Positions 43,257 through 56,640 of a stretch of DNA of 64,000 nt are shown piece by piece. Positions within the stretch are counted from its first letter, which is position 1. Every line of letters begins with the position of its first letter. Below the pieces are notes generated by a model. That model searched no databases, was not told the origin of the DNA, and saw only the letters and a program-made list of their open reading frames with translations. The stretch comes from Tenodera sinensis (Eukaryota > Arthropoda > Insecta > Mantodea > Mantidae). Position numbers and translations under genes: made by a program. Where the stretch lies: assembly GCA_030765045.1 (NCBI GenBank), contig CM060964.1:174682852-174746851 (forward strand), written 5' to 3'.

Positions 43257-44864
43257 AGTATTGCCTTAAGTTTCAGAAATCACTGCCATTGGTGATTCTA
43301 TCACCAGTTTTTTCTGCATCTATTGCAGAGTGTACTCGTACTTACATTTTTATATAAAATAACTTTTAAGATGTAAAAAATAACTGCTTTACAGCTACAT
43401 TGACACTGGATATGGCGTAACTGCTGTTTTTGATCCTATATTTTCATATTGGTAGTAATAATATCCTGTTTCAACAATTATGATGAAAATATTCCTTTTG
43501 CTGTTACACATTACTCATCATTTATTGTGCTTATTGGAATTATTTCCATTAATCAAAGATCGTGAATATGTCTAATAGTAATTTTTAAGGAGAATCCAGT
43601 TTTGTGTTGTTGTACTACTTCGAAATTACTATAACCTAAGCTTATAAGCTTAACATTCTGGTTATTTTAAATTTTGATTTATGCTCGTGCATCTACACTT
43701 AATTTTATAAATACATTACATTCTTAAAATGAATGGTTAGGGCCATTAAATACTTTTGCAATCACAATTAGTGATTGCTAGGGATGTTATTTTTTAGCCA
43801 ATAAAATCTTAAATTCTGTTAGCTTGCTATTATTTGAATAAAAGTTCTCTACATTCTGCATTATTTTACAAGAACTAAAACATAATTACTGCCATCCTTA
43901 TGGCGTGTTGTCCATGCCTTCACAAATAAGGCAGAGTTGTGAAGTAAACATACCAAAGAATAAAGGCAAAATTGCACAGATTAAAATCAAATATTTTTAT
44001 CCATTTGTAGGAAAGGACAGCTGAAATTTTATGCAATTGCTCTAAACATTAAGCACATTCTGAATGGAAAAATCAAAGTAAGGTTCTAGTACAAATTAGC
44101 AGCATTTGAAATGATGACTTAGGACAATTAACTGTAGTAAACAAGTAGTTTTTTGACCCAATAAATGTGTCCGTCTCTTTTTTGGGATGAGAGGGAGCCA
44201 AGATAGCTCACTTTTCCATTTTGATATAGTTCTTAAGTTTGAGCAATTACGTTCTTAGCAGCAGATATCATTCGTCCTGCCACATAGTTCAAGGATGCAG
44301 CAGCCTAGTGGCTCTGACAGTGTGGCAGTCTCCTGTTACAGTAACTTTGATGTGCTCTCATTTGCATACTGGCCAACAAATGGCATTCACCCCAAATGAG
44401 AGGATCCTGTAATTCAATTCAGTATTAAATACCACTATCCTTTCAGCGTATCTCTAGCTGTGACACCCTGGTCTTCTTAAATCCTGTAATTGCTACCACA
44501 ACATTGAAACTTTTCAATTACTCTTGTGTTCCCCCAGAAAAAACAAATATTCTGCTGAACAAATCAGAATTTTGCGTTAAAATATGTTTCGTGTGGAATA
44601 TGACATTTTGCATAATGTTTTGAGTATACAATGATAACATTTCAACTAAGAGGAGTTAATACTGAAGCTGCTTGCTTTTTGTGCCACATATTCATACTTA
44701 GCAATAAAAGCTAGGTATCTGTAAATATTTTTGGATTCATCATACTCTGGATTTCTGAGAGAAGAGTACGTATATAAATATGTAGGAAAAAAGTTAGGAC
44801 ATATTAGCACCTTTCACCTGCCATTTTAGATTTTATATAGGCTAAATTGTATACATAGACATGA
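39148..44864 (+). other. AT-rich, no gene; candidate long 3' UTR
   Basis: Follows the stop codon at 39147. It has no recognisable transposon and no convincing reading frame. AATAAA-like signals occur (for example 39805, 40321). TGTAAATA, the Pumilio-binding consensus, occurs at 39862 and similar TGTAAAT words recur. A transcript end cannot be placed from sequence. Confidence 0.4.
43181..43255 (+). repeat. (ATT)n microsatellite
   Basis: 75 bp of uninterrupted TTA/ATT repeats. Confidence 0.95.
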
Positions 44865-44871
44865 GCGTATG

Positions 44872-47800
44872 CATAGCAGATAGAAGAGAAAGTGTGAGCT
44901 CTCCCGCTAGTTCACTGCATGATCCGTGGTCCCGTGGCAACTGACCGAAACTGCGGCGTGGCGATCGCAGTTGCCTCAAAATGCGGCCGAACTGCCTAGT
45001 ATGTGATTCGGGAGTACAGACAATTTTATACATATGCGTTCTGTGTTGTGAGTAATTAGGTACATAACTTGTGAAATTGCTTTTAAGTTTGTACATAAAT
45101 GTGTGTGTTCTTCAAAACGCAAGTTTCAAGCAACATCAATAATTGATTAAAAATGCCAACTTGTTTTGTACCCAGGTGTCGTTCAGGATACACAAACTGC
45201 TCAGAAGCTAGACAGTTGTTTACTCCTCCTAAAGATAAAAATCTGTTTTACAAATGGGAAAAGTCTATTCCTATGAAAGACACTAAATTATCTGTTAAAT
45301 CTAGTATTTGTGACAAGCTTTTTTCCAGAGGACTTCTTAGTGAAAGTTGATTCATTCGTTTAATGCATGGAAATCCAGAGAATTAAATGGCGGTTAAAGC
45401 CAGGGGCAATTCCCTGTATATTTCCTAATTTACCCAGGTACTTAAGTACAATGCACAAATCCCGAAAATCTCCACAAACAGAGACAAAAAATTACTGAAA
45501 AAGAAATATTCAACAATCAGTAAATTACCAGATGCAGGACCCAGTCAACCAGTTCTTATTTCAAACGCACCGTCCTTCAACAATGAGGAAATCACAGAAA
45601 ACAATTCTAATTCCTCCAAGGTCACAAACACAAGTGTCAATAATGAAATTGCTACACTGAAGAAAAGAATTAGAAACCTCAATAGAAATTTAGTTAGAAC
45701 AAAAATCCTGCTATCTAAAGAGAGGGCTAAATTAAAAATAGTAGAAAAGAAATTCGCTACTAATTGTTGCGAACATAAACGCAATTTAAATTGTTTAAGT
45801 AAAAAACAAAAGCTGGTTCTAGATACAATGGTTAAAAAATGTCAGACGAGCTCGAAGGGGATGCGTTACACCAATGAATTTCTATTAAAAAGCTTGCTAT
45901 TTAAAATTAAAAGTCCTAAAGATTATAGACATTGCTTAACACATGAATTGCTACCGCTGCCTTCTGAAGCCCATTTAAGGTAATTATCTAAAGGGATAAA
46001 GTGCACATATGGTATAAATAGTAATGCTCTAAATGCGATTTCTACTACATTCAGTCAAGAAGAAGATGAAAACAAGCATCTTGGAGTTGTAATATTTGAT
46101 GAAGTCAAATTAAGAGAAGGAGTTAGGTTCAATGCTAGCTCACTAAAAGTGGACGGATTCGTGAATCTAGGTGAACACACTCCTGACAATGAGAAAAATT
46201 CTATGGCTAACCATGCTTTAGTTTTTATGTTTGTTCCCTTATTACATAATTGGAGCCAACCAGTAGCGATTTATGCAAGTAGAAATTCTACACCCAGTGA
46301 TACACTAGCTAAGCTCCTTATAGAAGTAATTATCCAGTTAGAAAACTCAGGGACAAGAATTGTTGGTTTCACTAGTGATGCAAGTCAATCAAACAAAAAA
46401 GTATGGAAAAATTTAGGCATAGGAGCAACATGTGAAAATGTACAGCACCCACTTGATGACAAAAGAAGAATATGGCTTTTTCAGATTGCGTCCACATAAT
46501 AAAATGCATGGGAGAATTAGTTTCATGATAAGGTGGATGTCTTATATAGAAATAAGAGCATCCAATATAATTTTTATAGATATATTTGAAGCTGACACTT
46601 CTCCTAAACTTGCTGGTCTTAGAGTTTGCCCGAAATTGACCTCATCTCACATAGACCCCACCTCCTTTCAGAGAATGAATGTGAGACTGTGTTTTCAATT
46701 GTTCAGTAACAGCACTGCAAATGGCATTGACTTCTTCAGGAAAATTACTTTTGAACTCCACAGTTCCAATTAAAGCACTCTATAAAAATTCGCAATCTCA
46801 CTGAGTAGGTACTAAAAGATTTCTTTCGCATAATAACTTCTGAAAATAACACATTCTGCGCAACTAGGACAATGGAATCTCTTAGAGTAACCTTAAAAAG
46901 TACTTTGGAAGTGTCCGAGTATTTATGGAATAGGGGATTTGCATACGTCTTAATAGCAAAATTCAATCAAGACCCCCTGGAATGGCACTTTGGAATTATG
47001 CATTCTTTGAGCTGTGATGACCATCCTTCCACAGTTGACCTTTTACATTTACATATGCTACAGGCTGTGTATGTCCCTGTAAAACTTGCACTGTCAAATG
47101 CTGCTGATTGTGAGAATAAAGTGGAGCCACCACTTACATCTTTTATTAATCAAATTCGTATATTGGCAAAACAAACTGAGCAAAAAAACTGTGAGCTGTT
47201 GGATTTTTTGGAAACAAAATAAAGAACAAAACTAAAATACTTGGCTGGGAAAGTGAGGTTCCCGAACTCTATGAGGACAATATTTCCAAAAGATGCTCGA
47301 AAAACTTAGTTGTGAAACCTGTGCCTCTACTCTGTCCACCGATCTACCCTCTGACACATTAGCTTCCACTTTCACTACAACAAAAGACTATGGCACCCTA
47401 AAAAATTGTCGGTATTTAACCTACCCCTCTGAATGTGTGGTTGATATTCTTTTGCAAGTCGAGGCTATTTTAGAGCAGAAAATGTGCTCGTCTGAAAGTT
47501 TGTGAGGTGATATATTTTACGAGTGCTTAGATAACATAGATGAAATCATAGTGACAAAGTGGAATAGGATGTTGCGTGGAACACAAACTGGATTTAGTTG
47601 GAAAGTTAACACTACATTACATGAAGTGTCGCTTCTTTTTTCGTACCAAGGAAATCAGTAGAGAAATGACGTCATCAAAGTCAGCAAAATCAACACGTAA
47701 ACTCTCCAAGGTCTCAACATCTAATTCCACGGTGAGTTTCGATATTTTATATACATAACATACACAATTTGCACTATGGTTTAATTTTTCAGCGTAAATT

Positions 47801-48084
47801 CATGTAAGCCGATATTTCCCATTGTTCTTCATTAATTATAATACCTACCCATTATTGTAAAATAGCATGCTATATTATGTGTCAAGGAAAGACGATGTTT
47901 CAAAACAGTATTTCAAATATTCCTGCTTACGATTTTAGGTATTTAAAATGCTAATTGATAATATGAAACCCATTTTCACCATGCATTCGTGAACTAAAGT
48001 GAAGCGACCGCGACACCAGTGCCATCTTGCGAGCGAACCATAGTAACTCCCAAAGAGCTCACACTATCTCTTCTATCCGCTATG
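44872..48084 (+). mobile_element. P-element-type transposon
   Basis: 30-bp terminal inverted repeats with 2 mismatches: CATAGCAGATAGAAGAGAAA on the left, and from the right CATAGCGGATAGAAGAGATA, continuing into GTGTGAGCTCT on both. The flanks are GCGTATG on each side (44865-44871, 48085-48091), 7 bp versus the usual 8 for P elements. 3213 bp, with a transposase of the THAP/P type on + that is broken. It inserted in otherwise repeat-poor DNA. Confidence 0.9.
45153..47758 (+). pseudogene. P-type transposase with THAP domain, broken
   Basis: ATG at 45153 gives an N-terminal THAP zinc domain (MPTCFVPRCRSGY, FTPPKDKNLFYKWEKSIP, CDKLF). The fourth ligand, expected as CxxHF, reads CDKLF, so His is replaced by Leu. 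A frameshift follows, then a coiled coil (EIATLKKRIRNLNRNL, 45650-45740). Next come KKCQTSSKGMRYTNEFLLKS, the RNase H-like part (GVVIFDEVKLREGVRF, VGFTSDASQSNKKVWKNLG, 46350-46415; HPLDDKRR), DPLEWHFGIMHSL (46970-47010), and C-terminal blocks CRYLTYPSECVVDILLQVEA and TLHYMKCRFFFRTKEISREM. This is THAP9/P-element order, about 860 residues, with at least five frame changes or stops. Confidence 0.85.
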
Positions 48085-48091
48085 GCGTATG

Positions 48092-48843
48092 TAAGGTATT
48101 GTATTTGATCTTGCACAAACCCCATAAATATATGGGGTCAAAAATCTTCCAATACACAATAGTCACAAGGTGGGTTTATCCCTTCCAGTGATTTGTCTTG
48201 AAGGTTTGGTAAACTTGGAAACCTTGCAATTGACCATCAGATTGTGCATGGCTAGTCAAGGGTCCATATATCCTGAAGCAGAGACTGATGTTAGGGGTTT
48301 AACTTCTTGAAAGATCTCATATAGACAACAGTGAAAATGAAATTATGACTTCTCTGGTGTGTAGTTGCTGAGGAAAGTATCCATGGGAAAAATGCACATT
48401 TGTAATAAATTGTTGTAAAAGCTGTTAATAAATATTGCGAGTTGGTCCAGTTTTCACTCTCAGTTCACTAATGTGAACTAATTTCATTTTCCGTGTCACT
48501 TCACACTTGTATTCTTGATATGTATAATCTCTCGCAGATCCTAACCATCATCAGAAACTTTCTTGTAGAATACATTTGTCACATCAGAAACACCCCCACT
48601 AACTCACCAACCAACTCACTTGTGAGAACCCTCTTTTTAATCCGAAATTTCCATGTTTCCGAAGTTTGTGTAACATGCAGAAGGGAAATATTCTGGTTAT
48701 CTGTTAATATTGGTTCTGGTGTTTGTGCTGGACTGGAGTGCTACTGCCTCTGTTTATCTCTCCAACTGCCTAGTTGGTTGGTGCCAAATTCCTGATAAAC
48801 TTGTGAAAAAGCCTCTGCATCATAATATTTACAAATACAAATT
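48092..48843. other. No gene recognised
   Basis: Between the P element and the LINE scrap; no motif seen. Confidence 0.45.
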
Positions 48844-49302
48844 CTATGTATATGAAATGAATTGTTTGAAAAAGAAGACCCTTATACCAGATGAATCAAC
48901 TGACTGAATATGTGCTGCCTCAGTTTGCATGGCACCAGGCCTCTTAGCTCTGCTGGGTAGCCCTTTGTCTAACCTTAACCATTTATATTTTTCCTCCCCT
49001 TTTGTTTTTGTTGTTCTCCTCTTATATCCCTTAATTTCCTGATCCATTTTTCTTTTGCTTTCCCTCATGTTTTCCTCTTTCTCTGCTAACAATTTTATAG
49101 CTACAGTTTTGTCATCCAGTTTCTCCCACGCATTTTGTCTCCATGGCACTAATTCTTTACATTTTATCAGGTAATGTACTGTGTTTTCCCTTCCATTACA
49201 CAGTTTACAGATTGGTTTTCTACTACCTCTTTTCTCTCTTATGAACATTGACCCCATTGGCCATGCAGATCCCTCTTTTCTCCAGCCTGTTACAGTGATC
49301 AA
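48844..49302 (-). pseudogene. LINE ORF2 C-terminal fragment, third family
   Basis: A 152-codon minus frame with CKLCNGRENTVHYLIKC, a CX2CX7HX4C knuckle as found at the end of many non-LTR ORF2 proteins, preceded by GSAWPMGSMFIREKRG. It is followed by a Lys/Glu-rich stretch. The spacing differs from the intact LINE (CX2CX9HX3C). RT and RNase H parts are absent, and the frame is open only because the piece is short. Confidence 0.6.
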
Positions 49303-52300
49303 TGTATCCTTCTCTTCCCCTTTTTTTTTATTCTACAGAAGGTTAATGATTTTGTGCTTTCTAAGCTTTCAGTTATATCTTGTCTTTCTATATTTTCTAT
49401 TCTGCTCTTTACTAATTTCCCATTGTCATTTTTGTTCATGTAATAATGAAATTATCAACCCTTCAAAACAGTCATCAAGAAATTAAGGGGGTATAGCCAC
49501 TGCTTTGCAGTTGTTAAAAATGGTTATTGATAATGAACACTGGCTTCCTGAGACATAAAAATATTTTTTTTAACACAAATATAGTTGGTGCTCATATATC
49601 CAAATTATCATGCCCTTAGATACACTCAGATGTTTTAATCTTGTATGTATATATAATACTTTAGATCTGCTGGAGTCATCTAAATGTCAGAACCTACAAG
49701 AGAATGGTGGTTCTGTGTAACAGCAAAAATAGAACTATTTGCTTTTAGAACCTATGTAGTGCATGATTGGCAGCTGATGTAGCCTAAAGTAAGGTTACGT
49801 TTGTTACATTTGCAGATATCTCAGGATAAATGCTAGCTAAATCTGACTATATATTCATTGTAGAATCTGTATTTTTATGGACTTAATACACACAAGTACT
49901 TTCAGTACTTTTATAGTTATATCCTTTTTTCATGCATTGTGTTGAATTTTAGTTTATAAAGATATGTTTATGCATTGAGAATTATAATGTAATCACACAT
50001 TTATTCAGTTATAGTATTGTAATATGTGGATTAACGTGTACAAATACAATAGTAGATTTTGGACATTCTATGAAGTAGGAATGTGGCTCCACAGAATATA
50101 AGATTCTGGATAAAATGTCCTATTGTATAATGTGTTAGTCCTTTTTCTTCCTGTATTCAGTTTGTGAAGTGTATACAGGGTTAAACAGTGAAAAGTCTTG
50201 TATGTGATTACGACTTTGCAAATGACATACCTATTTTTATATATGCTGTTAACCTCAGTTAATGTTGATGGGACAACTGCTACCTGTGGGTTCAGCGTGA
50301 CTTTCATTGACTTCTCTTGTTATTCACAGACCCTATTTTGTTAAACTGATCCACTAGGTGCAGTGTTTTATTTCTACATGGAAATGGTCTGTTAGCATTT
50401 TAAGCCTAAATTTTCATCTAGTTTTTGCACCTGAATTCTTATTTCTGAAAAAAGTTTTTAAAATATACACACAGTCATGTTGTGAAGATACAACCATACT
50501 GTAGGACAAACACACATTCACTCCAAGATGTAGTCTCACACTGAGTGTGTGTGACTTGTAATGGAGGAAGCTGGAAATGAAACAGGAAATGCAACATATC
50601 TACCGAACACTTGTACTGTGTGGGGCTGAGAGTTGACCTGTAGCCTGACAGTTGGCAACTGTCCCATTGACGTTCACTGAGATTCACTGTACTTGTCATT
50701 TTATAGTGATGACACAAGTCTGGAATTATGTGCACTATTGAATTCTAGGAACCTAAAAGTACTGCAGAACTGAATAATTTTACTTTAAGTCAAAATTGTC
50801 AGCTTCTTCTAACCCAAGTAATAATTTTTTTTTTCCTTCTAGAGTTTATTGTAGCCGTTCAACTATCCATTCATCCAGAATGTATGAATATTATCTGTAA
50901 CCGAACTTGAGTATCTTTTAATGTACATAAACCTAGTATGCGGCCTAAATCTAACCTTTGTGAATTATCTTTGCAAGTTCGAGTTGCTTATCTCTGTGCA
51001 GTAGAACCTTGTTAATTTGGACTCTGTTAAACCAGATATACCTTAATCCAAGAATGAGTTCAAATAGGAAAGGAAATGTTACAGCATTTGTTAAATTAGA
51101 CATTGTGAAGGTGCTAACATCTGTAAAAAAAATTACAGAAGTAAAATAAGTTGCTGTATACATAATGTGGGTGTACTTTGTGTTGCACTTAAGTGAAGTT
51201 CATTTTTTCTGTGTGATGTGGAAAGTATTGCAAAGAACCAGCTTTTTGGCCCGTGTCCCATTATTTATGGTCTTAGCTTTGTGTGCAACTGTGCTAGGTT
51301 GTTTGTTGTAATGTAGCAGTCTATAAAGAAAATAGGTACAAATCTTATATTGACTTGGAAACTAAAAGAGAGCTCAACAAAAATATACTGCTACAGTATT
51401 TCTGTGCAGTTTGGTATCATTAAAATATTTGCATGCTAAAAGAAAAGGTAACACTGTCTTGAAATACAGTATGAAAATCGTGATTTCAGTATGGCCACTG
51501 GCAACAAAAATTGGATGATGTAGTGAAGACCTGGTATTACCAGTTTCACTAACGATTTGTTCTCTTTGCATAGATTATTCATCATTTTAAGTACTATAAT
51601 TAATGATGAAATCATTCACATTCATGATTAATTCTGTTAATCCAGACAACCCTCAGCGTGAATTAACAAGATTGTTTGTGGTGAATATGACAGAATCTAC
51701 TGTGAATGGTGCACATTTTTCTTATAGGTTAAATGCTTTTAATGTCACAGCATTGGTGCAAAATCTAACTTGCAAAGTAAACACTCCCAGCAGTGTGTAA
51801 AATTTTAATCCTCCAGATTAAAAATTTTGTTTGTAGTAATTGTATAATAACTAGGTATTGTAGTATGATAACAATACTGGCCCTAGCTGGTGTATGGTAT
51901 ACTGAAAAATTTGTTCAGAAGCTTGCTCTCAACTCACAATAATGCTAGAAAAAAACTAACTTTATGGTTACATTTTACTTTTTAGATGCCTGATACTTAA
52001 CTTTCCAAGAATGAAATTCATACAACTTATAATTTATAAGCCTCACTTCACTTAGAACTACTGCAAAGAAAATCAAACTATTTCTTGTTCTTAGTACATA
52101 AATATTATTCACAGTGCACATAAGTCCAGGTCTGAATCTTATAGAAAGAATAAAACAAATGCAGTTCCTGTTAATGTTTCTGTTGAAGTTCCAAAATGAA
52201 TTGGATATACATTTGTATACATTTTCAAGGTATGAACAGAAACTTATATTTTATTGGCTTAACACTCCTGAAAGTAAGTGCCATATTTCTTAATGTTCAA

Positions 52301-54079
52301 ATGTCCTTTATACTTGCCATTGTTGTCATATGTTCATAAAACAATTGTGACTGTGGCAATTAATGAAATTTTCTTATCAAACGGACAGGTATATGAGAGG
52401 CTTTTTCTAATATTTTTGCACTTAAAGCAAGTTTTGTGTTCTAGGCTGCTTAGAATTTTAAAGATGTTGAATAAATCTTGCATTTGATATATAAGATGAT
52501 TTAACTAGAATTGCAGTGAATGTTTTTCTCCTTACATCAGAAGGTGCCTCTTTCACAGTGCAGAATCTCATTTATAATTTGCAGCTATTTAGTTTTCATT
52601 TAAGAATTTGTTTCACTTAGAAAGTTCCCAATTGTTATAGACGTAATATTTGTGTCTTATGTTGCTTAGTGTACTTCACTAATTTCTTACTTGATTTTTC
52701 AAATAATAATGGTTATTTGTATGCTGTAATATGTAAATGCCTCATTAATTCAGAGTGTCCTACTTGGTTTTGGTGTGTGTATGCTGTAGAACATGTTTCT
52801 AGGCAATGCCTGCCTTATTTGTTTGTATTTACATTAATGGGAGAATGTTTAACTAAGATCATACAGTATCAGGATTAAGTGGCAGCAGTGTAATGGCAGT
52901 TAAAGGTAGACATTTTTATTTTATAGCACTAGGTTGTGCAAGTTAATGATAAAAGATTTATGTTTGTTTATATTTTCTTGAATGTTTGATTATTCCAACT
53001 GAGTGCTGGATTTATATGTTGGTAGAACAGTGGTATTTTTATCCGGTTAAGTTTGGATAAGAAACTTGGAATTGGAATAAGTACCCTTACCCGCATCTTA
53101 CACAGCAACATAATATGAATGTTGTGCTTTTGAAATATTGGAAGTGAAAGAAAGGTGTAGTACATTTTAAAACCAACTGACAGCATGCTTAAGGGGCTAA
53201 AATACAGGTGTAATAAGCCTTCAAGTGACTTGCTCTTCAGTTAACCTCATGTGTATAAGAGAATAGATTAATCCAAAACTGGAAGTGGTACACAATGAAT
53301 GTTAGTGAAGCTATTCAACTTGCATTGAAAGAAGTAGATTTTATGAATGAAGTAAGGTACGTAGTGTGCTCTATTGATTTAACCAGAAGTGTAAACAAGC
53401 CAAGTGCATACCCCTTAATTATTGTATTGTTGAACTAAAGCACAGGAAATAATTATTGTGTAAACATATTGGGTATTGGATATCTTACTTCAAATTATGT
53501 GGTCTATGTCTCGCTCATATTGAGTAAACCTATGCTACATATTTTTCTTCATCTATTCAAAAAGTCTCTTTACTGACCCATGTGGAGTAAACTCAAGATC
53601 TTGGTGCATGTTGTCAGTGCGTTTAGCACTGTAAACGTGATGTCTGTCTAATTTTTAGCTTTACTATAGCTCTCTGGGCATACAATTGTTTGAAGATAAT
53701 ATGACAAGAGTTAGTACATGTCCTATGTGTTCATACACTTTTTTAAATAAAACTTGAAGCACAATAAACATTACAGAATGATAGAGAAACTTTCAGAAAA
53801 TTAAAATGTGATACATTCTGCCCTACTACCAAGGTACAAAGGGACCACCCATCTTACTACTTGAAATATCAGTGCAGTATAAGCACTTGCCAAAACATAA
53901 TTAGTATAGTGGAAGACTCATTGTGCACGAGTTCCTTTGCATCGTCACCCTGGAGTTTTATTTGCTCTTGCTTTTCTTATGGGTGTTGTTGGTGATATGC
54001 TTCTTAACATTACCTATCTTTACACCTCAAATTTTATATCTGTTTATGAAATAAATCCTCAATAAACAAAGATGTGTTT
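49303..54079. other. No gene recognised; AT-rich
   Basis: Short frames only; no transposon ends found by eye. Confidence 0.45.
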
Positions 54080-54375
54080 TCCCATACTGAGAATTGCGTG
54101 TCCATTTCTTTGGTGAGAGTTGAACTTTGATGACAAGACTGTTCCATCCACGTAAGACAGAATGGGTAGGAGGTAGCATGCTGAATTATTCCCCCAACTC
54201 AGTTGCTGATGTATATTTTCTGCCACCTAAGCCTACTCATCCTCAATTCCCAAGAACCTCTTGAGGCTGAGTATACACCTCTTTTAGATAACCTTAACAT
54301 GAGCAAAATTCCAAGCCGGTATTAGGGATTAAACCTAGGACTCCCAATTTCCTGCTAGATGTTCACATCACTTTG
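54080..54375 (-). repeat. Possible tRNA-derived SINE
   Basis: On the minus strand GTTTAATCCCTAATACCGGC resembles a B-box region, and upstream lies a tRNA-like stretch (GTGATGTGAACATCTAGCAG). A ~250-bp GC-richer body follows. Only one copy is in the window, so the call is tentative. Confidence 0.35.
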
Positions 54376-55186
54376 GGGAAGTCATTGAGAAATGAAATTA
54401 TTTTTATTTCATGCTAATGGGCTTACCTGATAGCATGGTTGACATTGTAAATCCCAAAGGACAATTAAATTTATTTAAACACCCCTCCCCATATATTCTA
54501 AGAAATTAATGTATGGTGACCTAAAAGCCTTTCCTTTATTGAATTGTATCCTTTACTCTTGGGAATCCAATTTTGTAAGATCTCATGATGTTTGTAATAG
54601 ATCTATGAAATCCCTGGATATTCACAGAAACGTGTATTATAAATTGGCAGATCCTTAACCTCTTTTCAACAATATTGTAAATCCTAGATATGTTGTTCAG
54701 TCCATGGAAGTCATAATTGCAAAAAAGTTTTCTAAATGGTTGCGTAATTTTTAAATAAGAGTAGTAGATTAAAATGCAAATGTTTGGAACTTCTCTTTGA
54801 ACGTTTAGTTATTTATGAATAGAAAAGCTTCAAAATGTTCATATTAAAGGAATATGTAATCCTCTGATATCAATATTCAGTTAAATATGGGGCAAATTGG
54901 CTGATACAAAGATTCTCTATCCTGCAAGCAACCAATTTCAACATTTGTACGTGGTGTTCAGTCTGCAACTTTTGAAAATATATGTGTGTATCTATTGCCC
55001 AGGAGTTAATAATAAAATTCTTCTAGCTTCCCAATATTTTGATGTTGGATTTTAAGACTCACAAGAGAGTCACAATTTTTAAGATGCTCCATGTCCATTT
55101 CTTCTGCCGTGGAGCACAGTAAACAGGAGATGTTACTATTCCAATTTATATTGGAAAGCTATATATCAGGAAAAGAAACTGCTTTT

Positions 55187-55330
55187 TAGAGAACATGATA
55201 TTTTTACGTTTTGGCAGTCACATCCCCCTCTCACAACCCCTATCCATCCATCAGTGAAAAATATTGGAGAGTAAGAGGACTAATGACTTCATTGCCAGAA
55301 ATCCAGCATTGGCCAACAGCAACTACTACT
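55187..55330. repeat. LINE-derived chimeric fragment
   Basis: 55195-55240 repeats 8383-8422, the antisense LINE leader (ATATTTTTACGTTTTGGCAG, CTCTCACAACCCC). Directly after it, 55283-55330 resembles the 3' end of the intact LINE in sense orientation (CTAATGACTTCATTGCCAGA, then CAACAGCAACTACT). Leader and 3' end are thus joined head-on with the ORF missing. Confidence 0.5.
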
Positions 55331-56429
55331 ATTCCAATTTTGTAATCATGTTTATTCAAACAATTATCTTGTGTAATAAGTCAGAATGTAGCAACAGAAG
55401 ATGGATAAATCAAAAACTATTGATGGATCATTCAAAATTTTCTTCCATTCTGAAGTGTAATGGTTGTAATTGCAAATGTACATATGTGTTATTCCCTCTA
55501 TTATAACTAGAAACGTCTTCTCTTTTCATGATCTGTTTAATTGATTCATATGAAAAGTTTAGTTTTACCATGAAGTTCATTCTAGTTTCCTTTTTTGCTA
55601 AAATTATCCACCATTTAATTTCTAAAAACTGCAGTCTGTGGAGTTCCAGTGTAAGACTATGCATTTATTCAGGTTTATTTGTTTAATTGTAACATGTATT
55701 GCTTTAATCTTTTATCATTTTGGGCTGAGCAGTAGAGCCAACAGCTTGGAGTGTAGCTTTGAACTGAGACAGAATAATTACCTTTTTGCATTTATGTAAC
55801 CATGGAAATAAGCTTTGGAGTGCTGTTTATAGTGTGTTAGGAGTATGAGTGTGCAGATTTTGTGTAATGGTAGATTCAGATATGAATAAAAAGGTCCCAA
55901 TAACAGATTCATCAATACATTATCTGCACAGTCTGGCAACAAAGTAGGACTGAAGAAACAATGTTTTGTTTACTAATACGGTTACTGCTGTCAAGCATGT
56001 GTTCACACCAATGGTGAGTGAAAGTCCAAACTGGGCCAGCCCTAGAAAACTTGTTTTGCCACGTGTCTATCATCATCAGCTACTGCAAGTAACGAGGAGA
56101 GAGGTATTCTTTCAACCTTTCCGAGCAGTATAGACATTTCTAACCTTGCTCTTTGCACGCTTGCTGAACGTATGTCCACAAATTTATTCCAGTAGACATG
56201 CCGGAATGCAATTATTAATTGTGGCTAAATGACTCATTTTAGCAACAGATGGAGAAGACACAAATAACTCAGCTTTTAAAGTTTATAATTGGATAAGTAA
56301 ACAGTAAAGGGGTCATTACATATAGACAGTCAAACATTCAACCAGTTTTATTTTTTATTTATGCAACCATGCACCATAGAGAAAAATGGTAGAGGAAGTT
56401 ATGTTTCAGCTAAATGTCAAGAAGTTGCC
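55331..56429. other. No gene recognised
   Basis: AT-rich, no motif seen. Confidence 0.45.
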
Positions 56430-56640
56430 ATTAAAGTCTGGGCACTCATACCCCTAACACCTTGTGTATAACATCAATTTCACCATCAAAATTGATTGTA
56501 TATTTCCTCATTTTCTAATAAAAGGAAAGGAATTTGCAAAGTACTCCAGCCCCAGCTGCTTCTTCATAGCCCAGAAGATAGCCATCAGTATCAATAAGAA
56601 TCCAGTCAGCTACTGGGTGTTCTGGATTGAGGGTTTCAAG
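56430..56640 (-). pseudogene. LINE RNase H scrap
   Basis: The minus strand reads DWILIDTDGYLLGYEE, AGAGVLCKF and, in another frame, INFDGEIDVIH. The order matches the start of a retrotransposon RNase H domain (IYTDGS...GAGV...xDGEIEAI). Frames shift and no catalytic end is seen. Confidence 0.45.

Noticed and set aside
43133..43357. Open frame with a leucine run
   Set aside because: Created by the TTA repeat at 43181-43255.
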